Below, piece by piece: positions 26,089 through 35,429 of a stretch of DNA of 42,469 nucleotides. The stretch lies in assembly GCA_016930735.1 (NCBI GenBank), contig JAFGGF010000109.1, positions 1 to 42,469 on the forward strand. The letters are read 5' to 3'. A model generated the notes under the pieces. That model ran no database searches. It had not been told where the DNA came from and saw only the letters and a list, made by a program, of their open reading frames with translations. The stretch is from Prolixibacteraceae bacterium (GTDB lineage: Bacteria > Bacteroidota > Bacteroidia > Bacteroidales > Prolixibacteraceae). A program made the position numbers and the translations under genes. Within the stretch, counting starts at the first letter, position 1; each line of letters opens with the position of its first letter.

Positions 26089-26320
26089 TTAGTAGTGAGT
26101 AAAAAGTCCTTTGTCCAACGAAGTTTTAACGAAGTTGGTGTAAGACAAAAGATAAATCAAGCCTTGGTATTTCCTGGGCTTTTTTTATTACCCTCTCGGT
26201 CAACATTGATGCCCACTCTTCCGCCATCTGGCGTGGAGAATTTTAGAGGGGTCAATAAAACCCAAATCTCAAATATTAAAATTTAAAAAACTCGCAACTC
26301 GTAACTCAAGGCTAATAGCT
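26075..26320. repeat. Structured intergenic element after lysS flanked by GAGT-rich inverted repeats
   Basis: A GTGAGTATTGAGTAG-type run (about 26070-26105) that includes the lysS stop codon is mirrored by an ACTCGCAACTCGTAACTCAA-type run (about 26290-26310). Between them are a hairpin CCAAC/GTTGG (about 26114-26138) with two AACGAAGTT copies in the loop, the terminator at 26159-26186, an outer pairing ACCCTCT/AGAGGGGT (26190-26196, 26245-26252), and a bulged 10-bp hairpin TCTTCCGCCA/TGGCGTGGAGA (26217-26239). A small open frame at 26095-26286 has no protein-like features. The whole resembles a decayed non-autonomous element, but that is inference. Confidence 0.5.
26159..26186 (+). terminator. 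lysS terminator
   Basis: AAGCCTTGG pairs with CCTGGGCTT (one G-U pair and one mismatch) across a TATTT loop, followed by seven T residues. It is nearly the same sequence as the terminator at 36918-36944. Confidence 0.7.
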
Positions 26321-26375
26321 CAAATCAGGCTTATCGAATTCGACTTTTAAATCGAAATTTTTGTAATTTTAATTT

Positions 26376-27482
26376 ATGGGATTTCCTTTTCCGTATAATA
26401 AAAAATTACCGGCTTTTCTTGTATCAGTCCTTTTCTTCTTGCAGGTGTGTAATGCACAGGAAGCAATCAGTTATTCGTACAACCGAGGAAAAATTGCAGA
26501 ACATAATCGGGCAATTGCAACCCTTTCATCGGGAACCGTTAACGGAATTACAGTTAATTATACCTTGCCGGGAAATCCGGGAAAATTGTGGCGTGGATTT
26601 TACAATTACCCCGATTTAGGGATCAGTTTTAACATGGAATCGTTTAACAGCCCCCGAATTGTTGGAAATTCTTATGCCTTAAGGGGATTCCTTTTTTTTT
26701 CATTTATTAAGCAAAAAAAGGTTTTTGACCTTGGATTAAAAACAGCCGTCGGACTGGGTTATTTATCGAAAATATCCGATCCGTTAACAAATCCCTTAAA
26801 CCAGGTCATTGGTTCACATCTCAATATTAACGGAGAAGCAAGGCTTTATACCAGATTAATTGCCAAACATTTTTATTTTGAATATTCTTTTGGATTTAAT
26901 CATTTTTCAAACGGACTTTTAAAAGCACCAAACCTTGGTATTAACCTGATGAACAGCAATTTTACCGTTGGAGGAAAACTGCTGAACCCGAAAGAACAAA
27001 ACATTCAGGTTCAGCCTGAAAAACTTCCGTTAATAAAAAATGAATACTGGGCATTTGTTTCGACCGGAATAAAAGAAATTGAAGGAGGCAATAAAAAATA
27101 TTCTTTTTCAGGATTATCGGTCAATTATTCAAAACAGGTTTCCAGGATCAATAAACTGGGTTTGGGATTCGATTTTTCTAATAATACTTCATTAACAACA
27201 TTAGCCAGGGAATTTCAGAATTATACAGGACAGAGAAACCTGAATTTCCGTTACGGTATTAATATTCACAATGAATTTTTGTTTGGAAATTTCGCTGCAT
27301 TCGGAGCATACGGACTTTACCTCGGAAGCACAGAATATTATTCTTCGAGGAGGTATTACAAAACCGGATTTAAATATTATTTCAAAAACATCGTCGGGAT
27401 TATTGTTATAAGGGCAATTCCTTTGTTTCGGGCTGAAGTAATTGAATTTGGAATCGGATACCGGCTTTTTGAGTCAAAATGA
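26376..27482 (+). CDS. PagL-like lipid A deacylase / acyloxyacyl hydrolase family outer-membrane protein
   Basis: A 368-residue protein with a signal peptide ending near CNAQ. The beta-barrel strands surround the PagL-type motif FNHFSNGLLKAPNLGIN, with His176 and Ser178 matching the catalytic His-x-Ser of lipid A 3-O-deacylase. A C-terminal strand VIEFGIGYRLF closes the barrel and provides a candidate acidic residue. It is about twice the length of Pseudomonas PagL, as in other Bacteroidota members annotated as acyloxyacyl hydrolases. Expected role is removal of a fatty acyl chain from lipid A in the outer membrane. It stands alone between the lysS 3' element and its own terminator hairpin. 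Confidence 0.8.
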   Translation: MGFPFPYNKKLPAFLVSVLFFLQVCNAQEAISYSYNRGKIAEHNRAIATLSSGTVNGITVNYTLPGNPGKLWRGFYNYPDLGISFNMESFNSPRIVGNSYALRGFLFFSFIKQKKVFDLGLKTAVGLGYLSKISDPLTNPLNQVIGSHLNINGEARLYTRLIAKHFYFEYSFGFNHFSNGLLKAPNLGINLMNSNFTVGGKLLNPKEQNIQVQPEKLPLIKNEYWAFVSTGIKEIEGGNKKYSFSGLSVNYSKQVSRINKLGLGFDFSNNTSLTTLAREFQNYTGQRNLNFRYGINIHNEFLFGNFAAFGAYGLYLGSTEYYSSRRYYKTGFKYYFKNIVGIIVIRAIPLFRAEVIEFGIGYRLFESK

Positions 27483-27508
27483 TTCTCTTAAAATATGATT
27501 GGTATTCA

Positions 27509-27562
27509 ATTCTGATGAATAGAAGTTTTGAAGAGCTCACCAAATAACATCAGAATTTTTTT
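27509..27562 (+). terminator. Terminator-like hairpin after the PagL-like gene
   Basis: ATTCTGATG (27509-27517) pairs perfectly with CATCAGAAT (27548-27556) across a 30-nt loop and is followed by a T run. The long loop lowers confidence. Confidence 0.5.
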
Positions 27563-27893
27563 TGTTTTTTTAGAACAAGTTAAAAAATTGTAAATCTAAA
27601 CCAACAATATATAATCTATGCAAGTCTTTGCTTTAAAGAGTATAAAATAAATCCAACCAAGAAGTAACGAAAAGTAAATGTATTTTATCGGTGCACCCTC
27701 ATAGGAACATGTATATTTTTTCTGTATTTTTAATTGTACTGTAAAATAACGATCGTTTTTATCATTGTACCTTTATAATACCAATTTATATGAAACAAAC
27801 ATAATAAACATTCACACACACAATACTCTAATTCCGTCACCTATCAGCATGCGAATTATTTATAATATTTCTAAAAACAAACAATTTTACCAA
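27563..27893. other. Gene-free stretch before the GH29 gene
   Basis: AT-rich DNA with no convincing gene once the GH29 start is placed at 27894. A TACCTTTA sequence near 27768-27775 is one base off the TAnnTTTG box and could be the GH29 promoter. ACAC repeats near 27810 are short. Nothing else stands out. Confidence 0.5.
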
Positions 27894-28943
27894 ATGAAAA
27901 AACCGGTTTTTAAAACATTGGGGAAATTGAGGTCCGGGTTGACACTTCTCCCTGTCCTTTTTTTCGTTCTTTCACAAATGACAAATTGCCGTTCCTCTGT
28001 TCAGGCAGAATCAGCATTAAAGAAAAAACAGGAAGAATTCAGTAGCTGGAAATATGGCATGTTCCTCCATTTTAATATGGCAACCTATATTGACAGGGAA
28101 TGGGCCACCGGGTATGAAGATCCGATGCTGTTTAATCCGGTTAACCTCGATTGCGGGCAGTGGACCGAAGTGATCAAATCGGCAGGAATGAAATATGCAG
28201 TTTTTACAGCCAAACACACCGGCGGCTGGTGTTTGTGGGACAGCAAATACACTACCCACGATATTACCGCATTCAGGAACTATAAAAACGGAAAGGGAGA
28301 TATTGTAAAGGAATTTGTCGATGCCTGCCGCGAAAAAGGTATAAAAGTCGGTTTATATTACTGCCTGCCAGGCGATTATTCCTATTCCTACGGGAATTCA
28401 CTCGAACCCGGACAAAAAGATTTCCACGGCCTGCCACCGGAAGCCGAAGGTGATTTTGAAGGATTTATTGAGAAACAGGTAACTGAGTTGCTGACCGGCT
28501 ATGGAAAGATCGATTTAATGTGGTTCGACCAGTATTCAAATAAATATACCGGAAACAATTGGCTGCAATTAAAAACACTGGTACATAAACTGCAGCCCGA
28601 ATGTATTGTAATTGCAAATAATGCCGATAATTATACAGATTCAGATATTATCGGGTATGAATATCCCTGGAGGATTCAGGCCAATCCTGAGACTGCCATT
28701 CCACCTCAGGAGAATACAAATGTTTCAGAGTTGTGTGACTGTATCGATGCAAACGGAATCTGGTTCTGGCATACCGGTGAAATAAAACTCCTGGAAGCAG
28801 AAGATGTTGCTGCAAGATTAAAACAGTTCAATGAAAGGAAAACAAACCTTCTGCTTGATGTTCCACCTGACAGAAATGGATTAATTGATTCCGTTTATAT
28901 TAAACACTTGGCTACCATTAAACAATTAGCTTTAAATTTTTAA
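27894..28943 (+). CDS. GH29 alpha-L-fucosidase-like lipoprotein
   Basis: A 349-residue GH29-type glycosidase. The ATG at 27894 gives the signal MKKPVFKTLGKLRSGLTLLP and a possible non-canonical lipobox MTNC (Cys32); an upstream ATG at 27765 would add 43 residues that are not signal-like. Family features are WKYGMFLHFNMATY, FNPVNLDCGQW, YAVFTAKHTGGWCLWDS, GIKVGLYYCLPGD, and IDLMWFDQY with nucleophile candidate Asp212, where most members read WFDG. The C-terminal beta domain of classic GH29 is absent, so this is the compact form. Fucose release from plant or algal glycans is the likely role; the exact linkage cannot be read from sequence. Confidence 0.87.
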   Translation: MKKPVFKTLGKLRSGLTLLPVLFFVLSQMTNCRSSVQAESALKKKQEEFSSWKYGMFLHFNMATYIDREWATGYEDPMLFNPVNLDCGQWTEVIKSAGMKYAVFTAKHTGGWCLWDSKYTTHDITAFRNYKNGKGDIVKEFVDACREKGIKVGLYYCLPGDYSYSYGNSLEPGQKDFHGLPPEAEGDFEGFIEKQVTELLTGYGKIDLMWFDQYSNKYTGNNWLQLKTLVHKLQPECIVIANNADNYTDSDIIGYEYPWRIQANPETAIPPQENTNVSELCDCIDANGIWFWHTGEIKLLEAEDVAARLKQFNERKTNLLLDVPPDRNGLIDSVYIKHLATIKQLALNF

Positions 28944-29154
28944 TTGATTATCGAAAGAATAAACAGGCTGATTTTTTTGTAGTTTCCTGAATCATAAAAA
29001 CTTGATGCTCATACTTAAATCCACGCCAATCCGATTGCTATTGGGTTATTATTAATGTACTGAAAGATTTGAAGAAAAATAATTCCACATCCTCTTGACT
29101 GATTTGTCAACTCCCCACTATTTTAAGAGAATTAAATGGAGATTGGATAAACAA

Positions 29155-31257
29155 TCAATCAATCTGATTGCTAATCCCTCCGTATTTTTTCAGGTTTCTT
29201 TGGTATATTTCCTTTTGCTGAGCCAATAATTCACGAAACCGGGTATCTGAACGTAAAAAATTATAAATTGGATTATACATCATTTCGATATAATTAGACC
29301 TTTCAGAATCTTTAACACGTTCAAAATAATTTTCCATTAAATTAACAGCCATATTATTCATCTGTAAAATCAGGCAAATCCTCATTCTATTTTCAGAATG
29401 GAGATTTACTGCCAGGGCTTTTTCTTTTTCATTGCCATAGGCTAAAAATACTGCCTTTAAAAACTGATTATCCTGTGTTGCCGGGAAATACTGATTATAA
29501 AGGGCACCCCATTTTAGAGCTTCTTTATTTTCTTTCATCTGAAGCAACAACAAAATATAATTCAGCAGATATTTCGGATCGTTTGGCTCCAGATTTAATG
29601 CTTCTCTGTAATATGTTTTGGATTTTTCCATTTGCCCTAAATGATTGTAGATATTTGCCACATAATAATAATTTTTGGCATCGTACGGATCCAGTTTAAT
29701 ACACCGGTCATAATAACCCAGGGCAATTTCTTTTAATCCAATGTTGTCGAAACAAATTCCCATGGCACTGATGTTTTCCGGATCGTTATTATCAAGTTCC
29801 ACCGCCTTTTTTATGTATTCAAATTTTTTATCGATCTGATTTCTTGCACCGTAAATCCAGCCTAAAACCCTGTTGACATCAGCAGAATTTTTATCCAGAT
29901 CATATGCAATATTAATATATTTTTCCTGGAGATTTAAACATCTCATTCTTTCAACATCGCTTAAAACCTGCGTATTCCAATATGTATTGTACAAATCTGC
30001 CAGCCCTGCATATGCCGGCGCATAAGTTGAATCAAGCTCAATTGCTTTTAAAAACATACTTTCCGATTCTTTAAAATCCATAATATTTGCAGATGACCAG
30101 AATTTGTTTCTGTGTATAAACTGGGCTTTCAAAAAATATTCATATGCTTTAATATCAGGAGTACTCTTTGATTTAATAAGATTCTCTTCATCCAGCGAAA
30201 GCTTTTTATACAAAGTGTCTGCGATCGATTTTGCTATGTCATCCTGAATAATAAATAATTCTTTGTCTTCCCTGTCGTATTCTTCAGCCCAGATGTGAGA
30301 TCCATCCAGGGTTTTTACCAATTGGGCTGTAATCCTTATCCTGTTTCCATATTTTCTTATGCTGCCTTCAAGAATATTATTAACATTCAGTTCTTTCCCG
30401 ATTTCAGGTATTGTTTTATCAGATCCCTTAAATTTCATTGTCGATGTTCTGGCAATCACTTTTAAAGTACCTAACCGGGCCAGGTTTGTAATGATCTGCT
30501 CTGTGGTCCCGTCGCAAAAATATTCCTGATCGCCTTCTGAACTTAAATCAACAAACGGAAGTACTGCAACCGAATTAGCCCATTCCTGATTTTCAACCTG
30601 AATTTTATTTTCACTAAAAAATCTGTCTGAAAATTTTATTCCAAGAAAAACAGAGGTTATTACAAACAGTATCAAAACAATGAAAAGAATATAATTTTTA
30701 AAGACCTTAAATGATTTTTTCAATGGGCTAACTTCAAGCCACTCAAATTCGACAATATAAATTGTGACTCGCTTTTTAATGTTTTTAAGTTTTTTCTTTT
30801 CAATTTTTGCCAGAGAAAAATCAATTTTATTCTGAACCTGTCTTGCAACATCTTCGGAAACACAAATACCACCAATCGGAGCATATGCTTCAATCCTTGA
30901 AGCAATATTTACTCCATCGCCAAGTACATTTTTGCCTTTGGGCACAACATCGCTTAAGTGAATACCGATCCTTATTTTAATTTGATTTTTTTCAGGGACT
31001 TTCAGATTTCTTTTCCAGAGCCCTTTCTGGATTTCAATAGCACAATTAACAGCGTCCAGGACACTTGCAAATTCAACCAAAAAAGCATCTCCAACGGTTT
31101 CAACTTCACGCCCGTCGTGCTGTTGGAAAAAAAACCGCAATATTTGCCTGTGTTCCTCCAGCAAATCAAGTGCAAATGCCTCGTCTTCCTGAGTCAGGGC
31201 ACTGTAGCCTACCATATCGGTAAACATAATTGCTGCCAATCGACGTTTTTCCTGCAT
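29155..31257 (-). CDS. Class III nucleotide cyclase with TM, TolB-like domain and TPR repeats
   Basis: A 700-residue protein. Residues 1-170 are a class III cyclase domain: metal-binding Asp14 in FTDMVGYS and Asp57 in VGDAFLVEF, and the transition-state Asn and Arg in GDGVNIASRIE. The base-selecting position before GD, usually Lys in adenylyl cyclases (KTxGD), is Glu53 (VETVGD), as in guanylyl cyclases. A transmembrane segment at about 187-207 is followed by a TolB/FlgO-like domain (SVAVLPFVDLSSEGDQEYF, GSIRKYGNRIRITAQLV, HIWAEEYDRE) and by TPR-like repeats from about 370 to 650. Other genomes carry this architecture with adenylyl cyclase annotation. It is divergent from the DUF5916 gene. Which nucleotide it uses is open. 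Confidence 0.88.
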   Translation of the reverse strand: MQEKRRLAAIMFTDMVGYSALTQEDEAFALDLLEEHRQILRFFFQQHDGREVETVGDAFLVEFASVLDAVNCAIEIQKGLWKRNLKVPEKNQIKIRIGIHLSDVVPKGKNVLGDGVNIASRIEAYAPIGGICVSEDVARQVQNKIDFSLAKIEKKKLKNIKKRVTIYIVEFEWLEVSPLKKSFKVFKNYILFIVLILFVITSVFLGIKFSDRFFSENKIQVENQEWANSVAVLPFVDLSSEGDQEYFCDGTTEQIITNLARLGTLKVIARTSTMKFKGSDKTIPEIGKELNVNNILEGSIRKYGNRIRITAQLVKTLDGSHIWAEEYDREDKELFIIQDDIAKSIADTLYKKLSLDEENLIKSKSTPDIKAYEYFLKAQFIHRNKFWSSANIMDFKESESMFLKAIELDSTYAPAYAGLADLYNTYWNTQVLSDVERMRCLNLQEKYINIAYDLDKNSADVNRVLGWIYGARNQIDKKFEYIKKAVELDNNDPENISAMGICFDNIGLKEIALGYYDRCIKLDPYDAKNYYYVANIYNHLGQMEKSKTYYREALNLEPNDPKYLLNYILLLLQMKENKEALKWGALYNQYFPATQDNQFLKAVFLAYGNEKEKALAVNLHSENRMRICLILQMNNMAVNLMENYFERVKDSERSNYIEMMYNPIYNFLRSDTRFRELLAQQKEIYQRNLKKYGGISNQID

Positions 31258-31510
31258 TTGCCTGATTATTAATAACTAAACTACTCTTTTAATATTGATC
31301 TTACACAAATAATGTTCTGCTAAATTAAATATTATTTCTAAATCATTTAAAAGAATTGAAATACTGAACCAATAATAAACAGGGATTATTTTAAAATGAT
31401 TAATATAAAAGAATAAATCTCCCCATTATTCATTTTTACCCAAAATAAAATTCATTCCCCGTTTTTTCTACTATTTTTAACCAATAATGAATTGTGCCTA
31501 ACCAGCTAAA

Positions 31511-34138
31511 ATGAAAAAACTAATAACTTTCACTTTATTAATTATTAGCCTGACATCCTTTTCTCAGGAAATAAAATTTCGTGAATACACAACCCAAAAA
31601 CAGGAAAATGCCAATATTACTATCGACGGGCAATTTAACGAACCGGCCTGGCAATTGGCAAACTGGGACGGCGATTTTATCCAGTACAGTCCATACGAAG
31701 GGAAACCACCTTACCAGCAAACCGAATTTGCCATAATCTACGATAAAAACAACATTTATTTAGCTATTAAAGCGCTGGATAATAATCCCGACAGCATTGT
31801 TACCAGGATGACCCGACGCGATTATGCCGAAGGTGATATCCTGAGCATCAACCTCGATTCGTATAACGACAAACGTACAGCCTTTGGTTTTAACGTTTCG
31901 GCTGCCGGTGTTAAAACTGATGTAACCCACAGCGATAATGTTACAGAAGACAATACCTGGGATCCGATCTGGTTTGTTAAAACTGCATTTACTGAAGAAG
32001 GCTGGAATGCCGAAATAGCCATCCCCCTGACTCAATTGCGGTTTGATGAAAGCGAGAATCAAACCTGGGGAATGCAGATCACAAGGTATATTTTCCGGAA
32101 CGATGAGATTTCAATCTGGCAACCCATGAAACGTGATCAGGCTGCCTATATCGCTAATTTTGGAAAACTGAAAGGAATTTCCGGCATAAAACCTAAAAAT
32201 GTCCTCGATATAATACCTTACGCTGTTGCCCGATTGGAAACATTTGAAAAAAATCCTGAAAATCCTTTCCGGTCGGAAGGATTTAAAACAGGTTTCAACG
32301 CCGGACTTGATGCCAAGGTCGGATTGACCAATTATCTTACAATGGATTTAACAATCAATCCTGATTTTGGACAGGTTGAAGCCGATCCTTCGGTTATAAA
32401 TCTTTCAACCTATGAGACTTACTATCAGGAGAAGAGGCCTTTTTTTATTGAAGGGAAAAATATTCTTAATTACAAACTCGATATTGGTGATGGAGAATGG
32501 ATAAGAGATATGCTTTTTTATTCCAGAAGAATTGGACGCCGGCCGAATTACGAACCGGTACTGAACCAGGATGAATATAATGAAGCACCTGAATTTACCC
32601 GAATCCTCGGAGCAGCCAAGATTTCCGGCAAAACAAAAAACGGGTGGTCAATCGGTTTGCTTGAAAGTGTCATATCGGAAGAAAATGCCGAAATACGCAG
32701 CATCAACGAAAGTCGGACACAGGTAGTTGAACCGATGACTAATTACCTGATTGGACGGATTCAAAAAGATTTTAATGATGGAAATTCTTATATAGGAGGA
32801 ATAGCAACTGCTGTAAACCGCGACATTAATGATCCTCTTCTCGATTTTTTACATAAAAGTGCCTTTAGCGGGGGAGTTGACTGGATGCACCGCTGGAACA
32901 ATCAAAAATGGCGGATGATCGGTGGGCTTTATTTCAGCCGGGTGAATGGCAGTACAAATGCCATCTCTCTCACACAAAAAGCTTATATCAGAAACTTCCA
33001 ACGGCCCGATGCCGATTACCTTGAATATGATTCCACAAGAACTTCGCTGAGTGGATATGGTGGAAAATTTGATATAAGTAAAATCGGGGGTAAACTTAAA
33101 TTCGGAGCTTCTCTTACATGGAAATCACCGGGGCTGGAAATAAACGATGTGGGATTTGCCCAGCAGGTCGATCGTATAACTGAGTCAACCTGGATCAATT
33201 ATCAGATTTATAATCCCTTTTTTATCTTCAGAACCGTTACTTTAAATGCCAGTGAATTTGTACTCTGGGATTTTGGTGGAAATAAAAACATGCTCGGAGT
33301 TGTAGCAAACGGAAGTGTCCAGTTTAAAAATTACTGGAATGCCTCTGCATCTTTTCAGTACAATGGTGAGCAACTGTTCAGCACAACGATGAGAGGAGGG
33401 CCTGCATTAAAAAATCCCGCTTACAATACTTTGCAAATGAGTCTTTTAACTAATCCACAAAAAAAATTAACGTTTCAAATATTTGGTGAAGGAAATATCA
33501 GTTTAGAAAAAGATTACAGTAAAAGTGTGAGCACAAGCCTGAATATTGGTTTCCGACCAATCGATGCATTACGTTTTGATATAACTCCGGGGATGTATTT
33601 GTCAAATAACGAACTTCAGTATGTAACGCAAAAAAATTACAACAGCGATATGCGTTATATTTTTGCACGCATCAGGCAAAATACACTGAACATGTCTTTC
33701 AGGATCGATTGCAGCATAACTCCCGATTTTTCAATCCAGTACTGGGGGCAACCTTTTATTGCAACGGGTAAATATTCCGATTATAAATTTATAATCGACA
33801 GTAAGGCCAAAAAAACATATGACCGCTTTCAGTTTTACAACCAGCAGCAAATCGGTTTTAATAATCAATGGAATGTTTTTACCATAGATGATAATATTGA
33901 TGGAATTACGGATTATTATATAAATAAACCAGACTTTAATGTAAAAACTTTTCTTTCGAATATGGTGTTACGCTGGGAGTATCTCCCCGGATCAACTCTT
34001 TACCTGGTCTGGTCGCAATCGCGTAATGCTTATGTCAACAACGGATCGTTTGATTTTACCAGAGATATTAAAAGCCTGTATCATCAGCCGGCTGATAATA
34101 TTTTCCTTGTCAAGCTTTCCTATCGGTTCGGAAGATAA
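31511..34138 (+). CDS. DUF5916 outer-membrane protein with N-terminal CBM9-like domain
   Basis: An 875-residue exported protein (signal MKKLITFTLLIISLTSFSQ). Residues about 30-215 form a CBM9-like beta-sandwich (ITIDGQFNEPAWQLA, FAIIYDKNNIYLAIKALD, WNAEIAIPLTQLRF). The rest is the DUF5916 barrel: LTMDLTINPDFGQVEADPSVINLS is recognisable by LTINPDFGQVEADPS, then YYQEKRPFFIEG and YSRRIGR, and the protein ends with LVKLSYRFGR. Members sit in the Bacteroidota outer membrane; substrate is unknown, though the CBM9 fold suggests a carbohydrate ligand. The 253 bp upstream (31258-31510) is AT-rich, with no clear promoter box. Confidence 0.9.
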   Translation: MKKLITFTLLIISLTSFSQEIKFREYTTQKQENANITIDGQFNEPAWQLANWDGDFIQYSPYEGKPPYQQTEFAIIYDKNNIYLAIKALDNNPDSIVTRMTRRDYAEGDILSINLDSYNDKRTAFGFNVSAAGVKTDVTHSDNVTEDNTWDPIWFVKTAFTEEGWNAEIAIPLTQLRFDESENQTWGMQITRYIFRNDEISIWQPMKRDQAAYIANFGKLKGISGIKPKNVLDIIPYAVARLETFEKNPENPFRSEGFKTGFNAGLDAKVGLTNYLTMDLTINPDFGQVEADPSVINLSTYETYYQEKRPFFIEGKNILNYKLDIGDGEWIRDMLFYSRRIGRRPNYEPVLNQDEYNEAPEFTRILGAAKISGKTKNGWSIGLLESVISEENAEIRSINESRTQVVEPMTNYLIGRIQKDFNDGNSYIGGIATAVNRDINDPLLDFLHKSAFSGGVDWMHRWNNQKWRMIGGLYFSRVNGSTNAISLTQKAYIRNFQRPDADYLEYDSTRTSLSGYGGKFDISKIGGKLKFGASLTWKSPGLEINDVGFAQQVDRITESTWINYQIYNPFFIFRTVTLNASEFVLWDFGGNKNMLGVVANGSVQFKNYWNASASFQYNGEQLFSTTMRGGPALKNPAYNTLQMSLLTNPQKKLTFQIFGEGNISLEKDYSKSVSTSLNIGFRPIDALRFDITPGMYLSNNELQYVTQKNYNSDMRYIFARIRQNTLNMSFRIDCSITPDFSIQYWGQPFIATGKYSDYKFIIDSKAKKTYDRFQFYNQQQIGFNNQWNVFTIDDNIDGITDYYINKPDFNVKTFLSNMVLRWEYLPGSTLYLVWSQSRNAYVNNGSFDFTRDIKSLYHQPADNIFLVKLSYRFGR

Positions 34139-34150
34139 ATAATTCAGATT

Positions 34151-35122
34151 TTACAACCGGAATGTCCTGGAAACGATAAACGTTAATCCAACACCTGCCC
34201 CCAATTGTGTACCTTTAAAATATTGATAAACGGGAACATCGGTCATTGCCGATAAATACCATTTTTCTTTTATTACATAGTTGATTTGCGGAGTAATAAA
34301 AAACAGGTTGCTCCCTGAAGATTCCTTTTTGACTCCTTCAATTTTATCAACTCCCCTGAACTCATTCCGCACCTGCAGGATGGTAGTCCAGTCGCCTTTC
34401 AACCTCGGGAACATCAGGTGCTTTGAAATATATACCGAGGTAAATACTGCAGTTCCCAGGCGATAGTCTTTTTTATTCGGAGCATTGGATTCAACCCGGC
34501 TGGTAAAAAAATACCGCATCCCGGTACCTGAGTTTTCTTTCACAAAAATGGCATTCATTACTGTACCATATGCCCCGATAGTTGGTTGTACCTCTACAGG
34601 CAATTGTACATTTTTTACATACTGAGGATTTCGTGAACCGGGGATTTTCAGACCCAGCCCGCCTGTTAAATAAATCCTTTTAACCGGGTCGGTAAAAAGG
34701 CTGTGTTTTGCCAGTAAAACAAAATTGGAAATCCCTTTCCCGGTTAATTTGTAAATTGGATCCAGATTATATTCCTGGCTTTTATTAAAAAAATACCCGG
34801 TTTCAAGTTCAAGAGTAAGTTTATAAGTTAATCCATAACCAATTGATGTCGAGACATAATTATAGAATGCCCTGTTTATCAGATTAAAGTCGGCATGTTT
34901 ATTCTTCTCATAGTATCGGTTCCCCTGCCCGAACTTATAAAAAGTAATGACCCTAAGTGATTTTTTTTCCAGCACCAGGAGATTATCAGTCCCACCCACC
35001 GGATTTACAGAACTTAAACATTGTGACCTTGTCAATACAGGGAAAAGGACGAATACGATTATAGCAATATATTTTCTATTCAATAACAACAATATCAATG
35101 GTTTTAGTTTCTGACTGATCAT
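34151..35122 (-). CDS. Putative outer-membrane beta-barrel protein
   Basis: A 323-residue protein ending in a typical barrel strand (GAGVGLTFIVSRTFRL). Hydrophobic residues IAIIVFVLFPVLTRSQC make the signal. With the ATG at 35122 the signal would carry 16 extra residues and overlap the upstream gene by 47 bp; a TTG at 35083 gives a standard signal (NRKYIAIIVFVLF) and an 8-bp overlap, like the next junction upstream, and is a real alternative. Strands such as LTYKLTLELETGYFF and IYLTGGLGLKIPG follow. No named family is recognised. It is the last gene of a three-gene overlapping operon and may be the outer-membrane partner of the two lipoproteins. Confidence 0.78.
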   Translation of the reverse strand: MISQKLKPLILLLLNRKYIAIIVFVLFPVLTRSQCLSSVNPVGGTDNLLVLEKKSLRVITFYKFGQGNRYYEKNKHADFNLINRAFYNYVSTSIGYGLTYKLTLELETGYFFNKSQEYNLDPIYKLTGKGISNFVLLAKHSLFTDPVKRIYLTGGLGLKIPGSRNPQYVKNVQLPVEVQPTIGAYGTVMNAIFVKENSGTGMRYFFTSRVESNAPNKKDYRLGTAVFTSVYISKHLMFPRLKGDWTTILQVRNEFRGVDKIEGVKKESSGSNLFFITPQINYVIKEKWYLSAMTDVPVYQYFKGTQLGAGVGLTFIVSRTFRL

Positions 35123-35429
35123 TTTTATCGATTACCTCACATGTAACCTGGTTAGTTCCCACATGGCAACGTGAAGATGCATAAATCACTTCTGACCCGG
35201 AACCCAGCAGGTCGCCTTTTGTAGCTGACCATAAAAACTCAAGGTCCGAACCGGTGGCTATAGCTTTTATTAAAGTAGTATCGCCTGAAAAAAGTGTGTC
35301 TTTTTCTGCTTCAAGCGATATAAAATTCAATTCCTGAACAGGGCCTGTTTCTTCCGGATCATTTTCACCACAACCGAAGTGGAGGATTAACAGAAATAAT
35401 CCAATTCCATATAAAATCTTTTTATTCAT
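35076..35429 (-). CDS. Small lipoprotein with an Ig/PKD-like domain
   Basis: A 117-residue protein. The signal MNKKILYGIGLFLLILHFGC ends in a lipobox with Cys20. The remainder reads as one beta-sandwich domain similar to PKD/Ig-like folds (DTTLIKAIATGSDLEFLWSA split here as TTLIKAIAT and LEFLWSA, then NQVTCEVIDKNDQSETKTI). It overlaps the FISUMP gene upstream by 8 bp and the barrel gene downstream, so all three are probably translated from one mRNA. Confidence 0.83.
   Translation of the reverse strand: MNKKILYGIGLFLLILHFGCGENDPEETGPVQELNFISLEAEKDTLFSGDTTLIKAIATGSDLEFLWSATKGDLLGSGSEVIYASSRCHVGTNQVTCEVIDKNDQSETKTIDIVVIE

Noticed and set aside
26095..26286. Open frame of 63 residues after lysS
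   Set aside because: It lies inside hairpin-rich repeat DNA, overlaps the lysS terminator and has no protein-like pattern.
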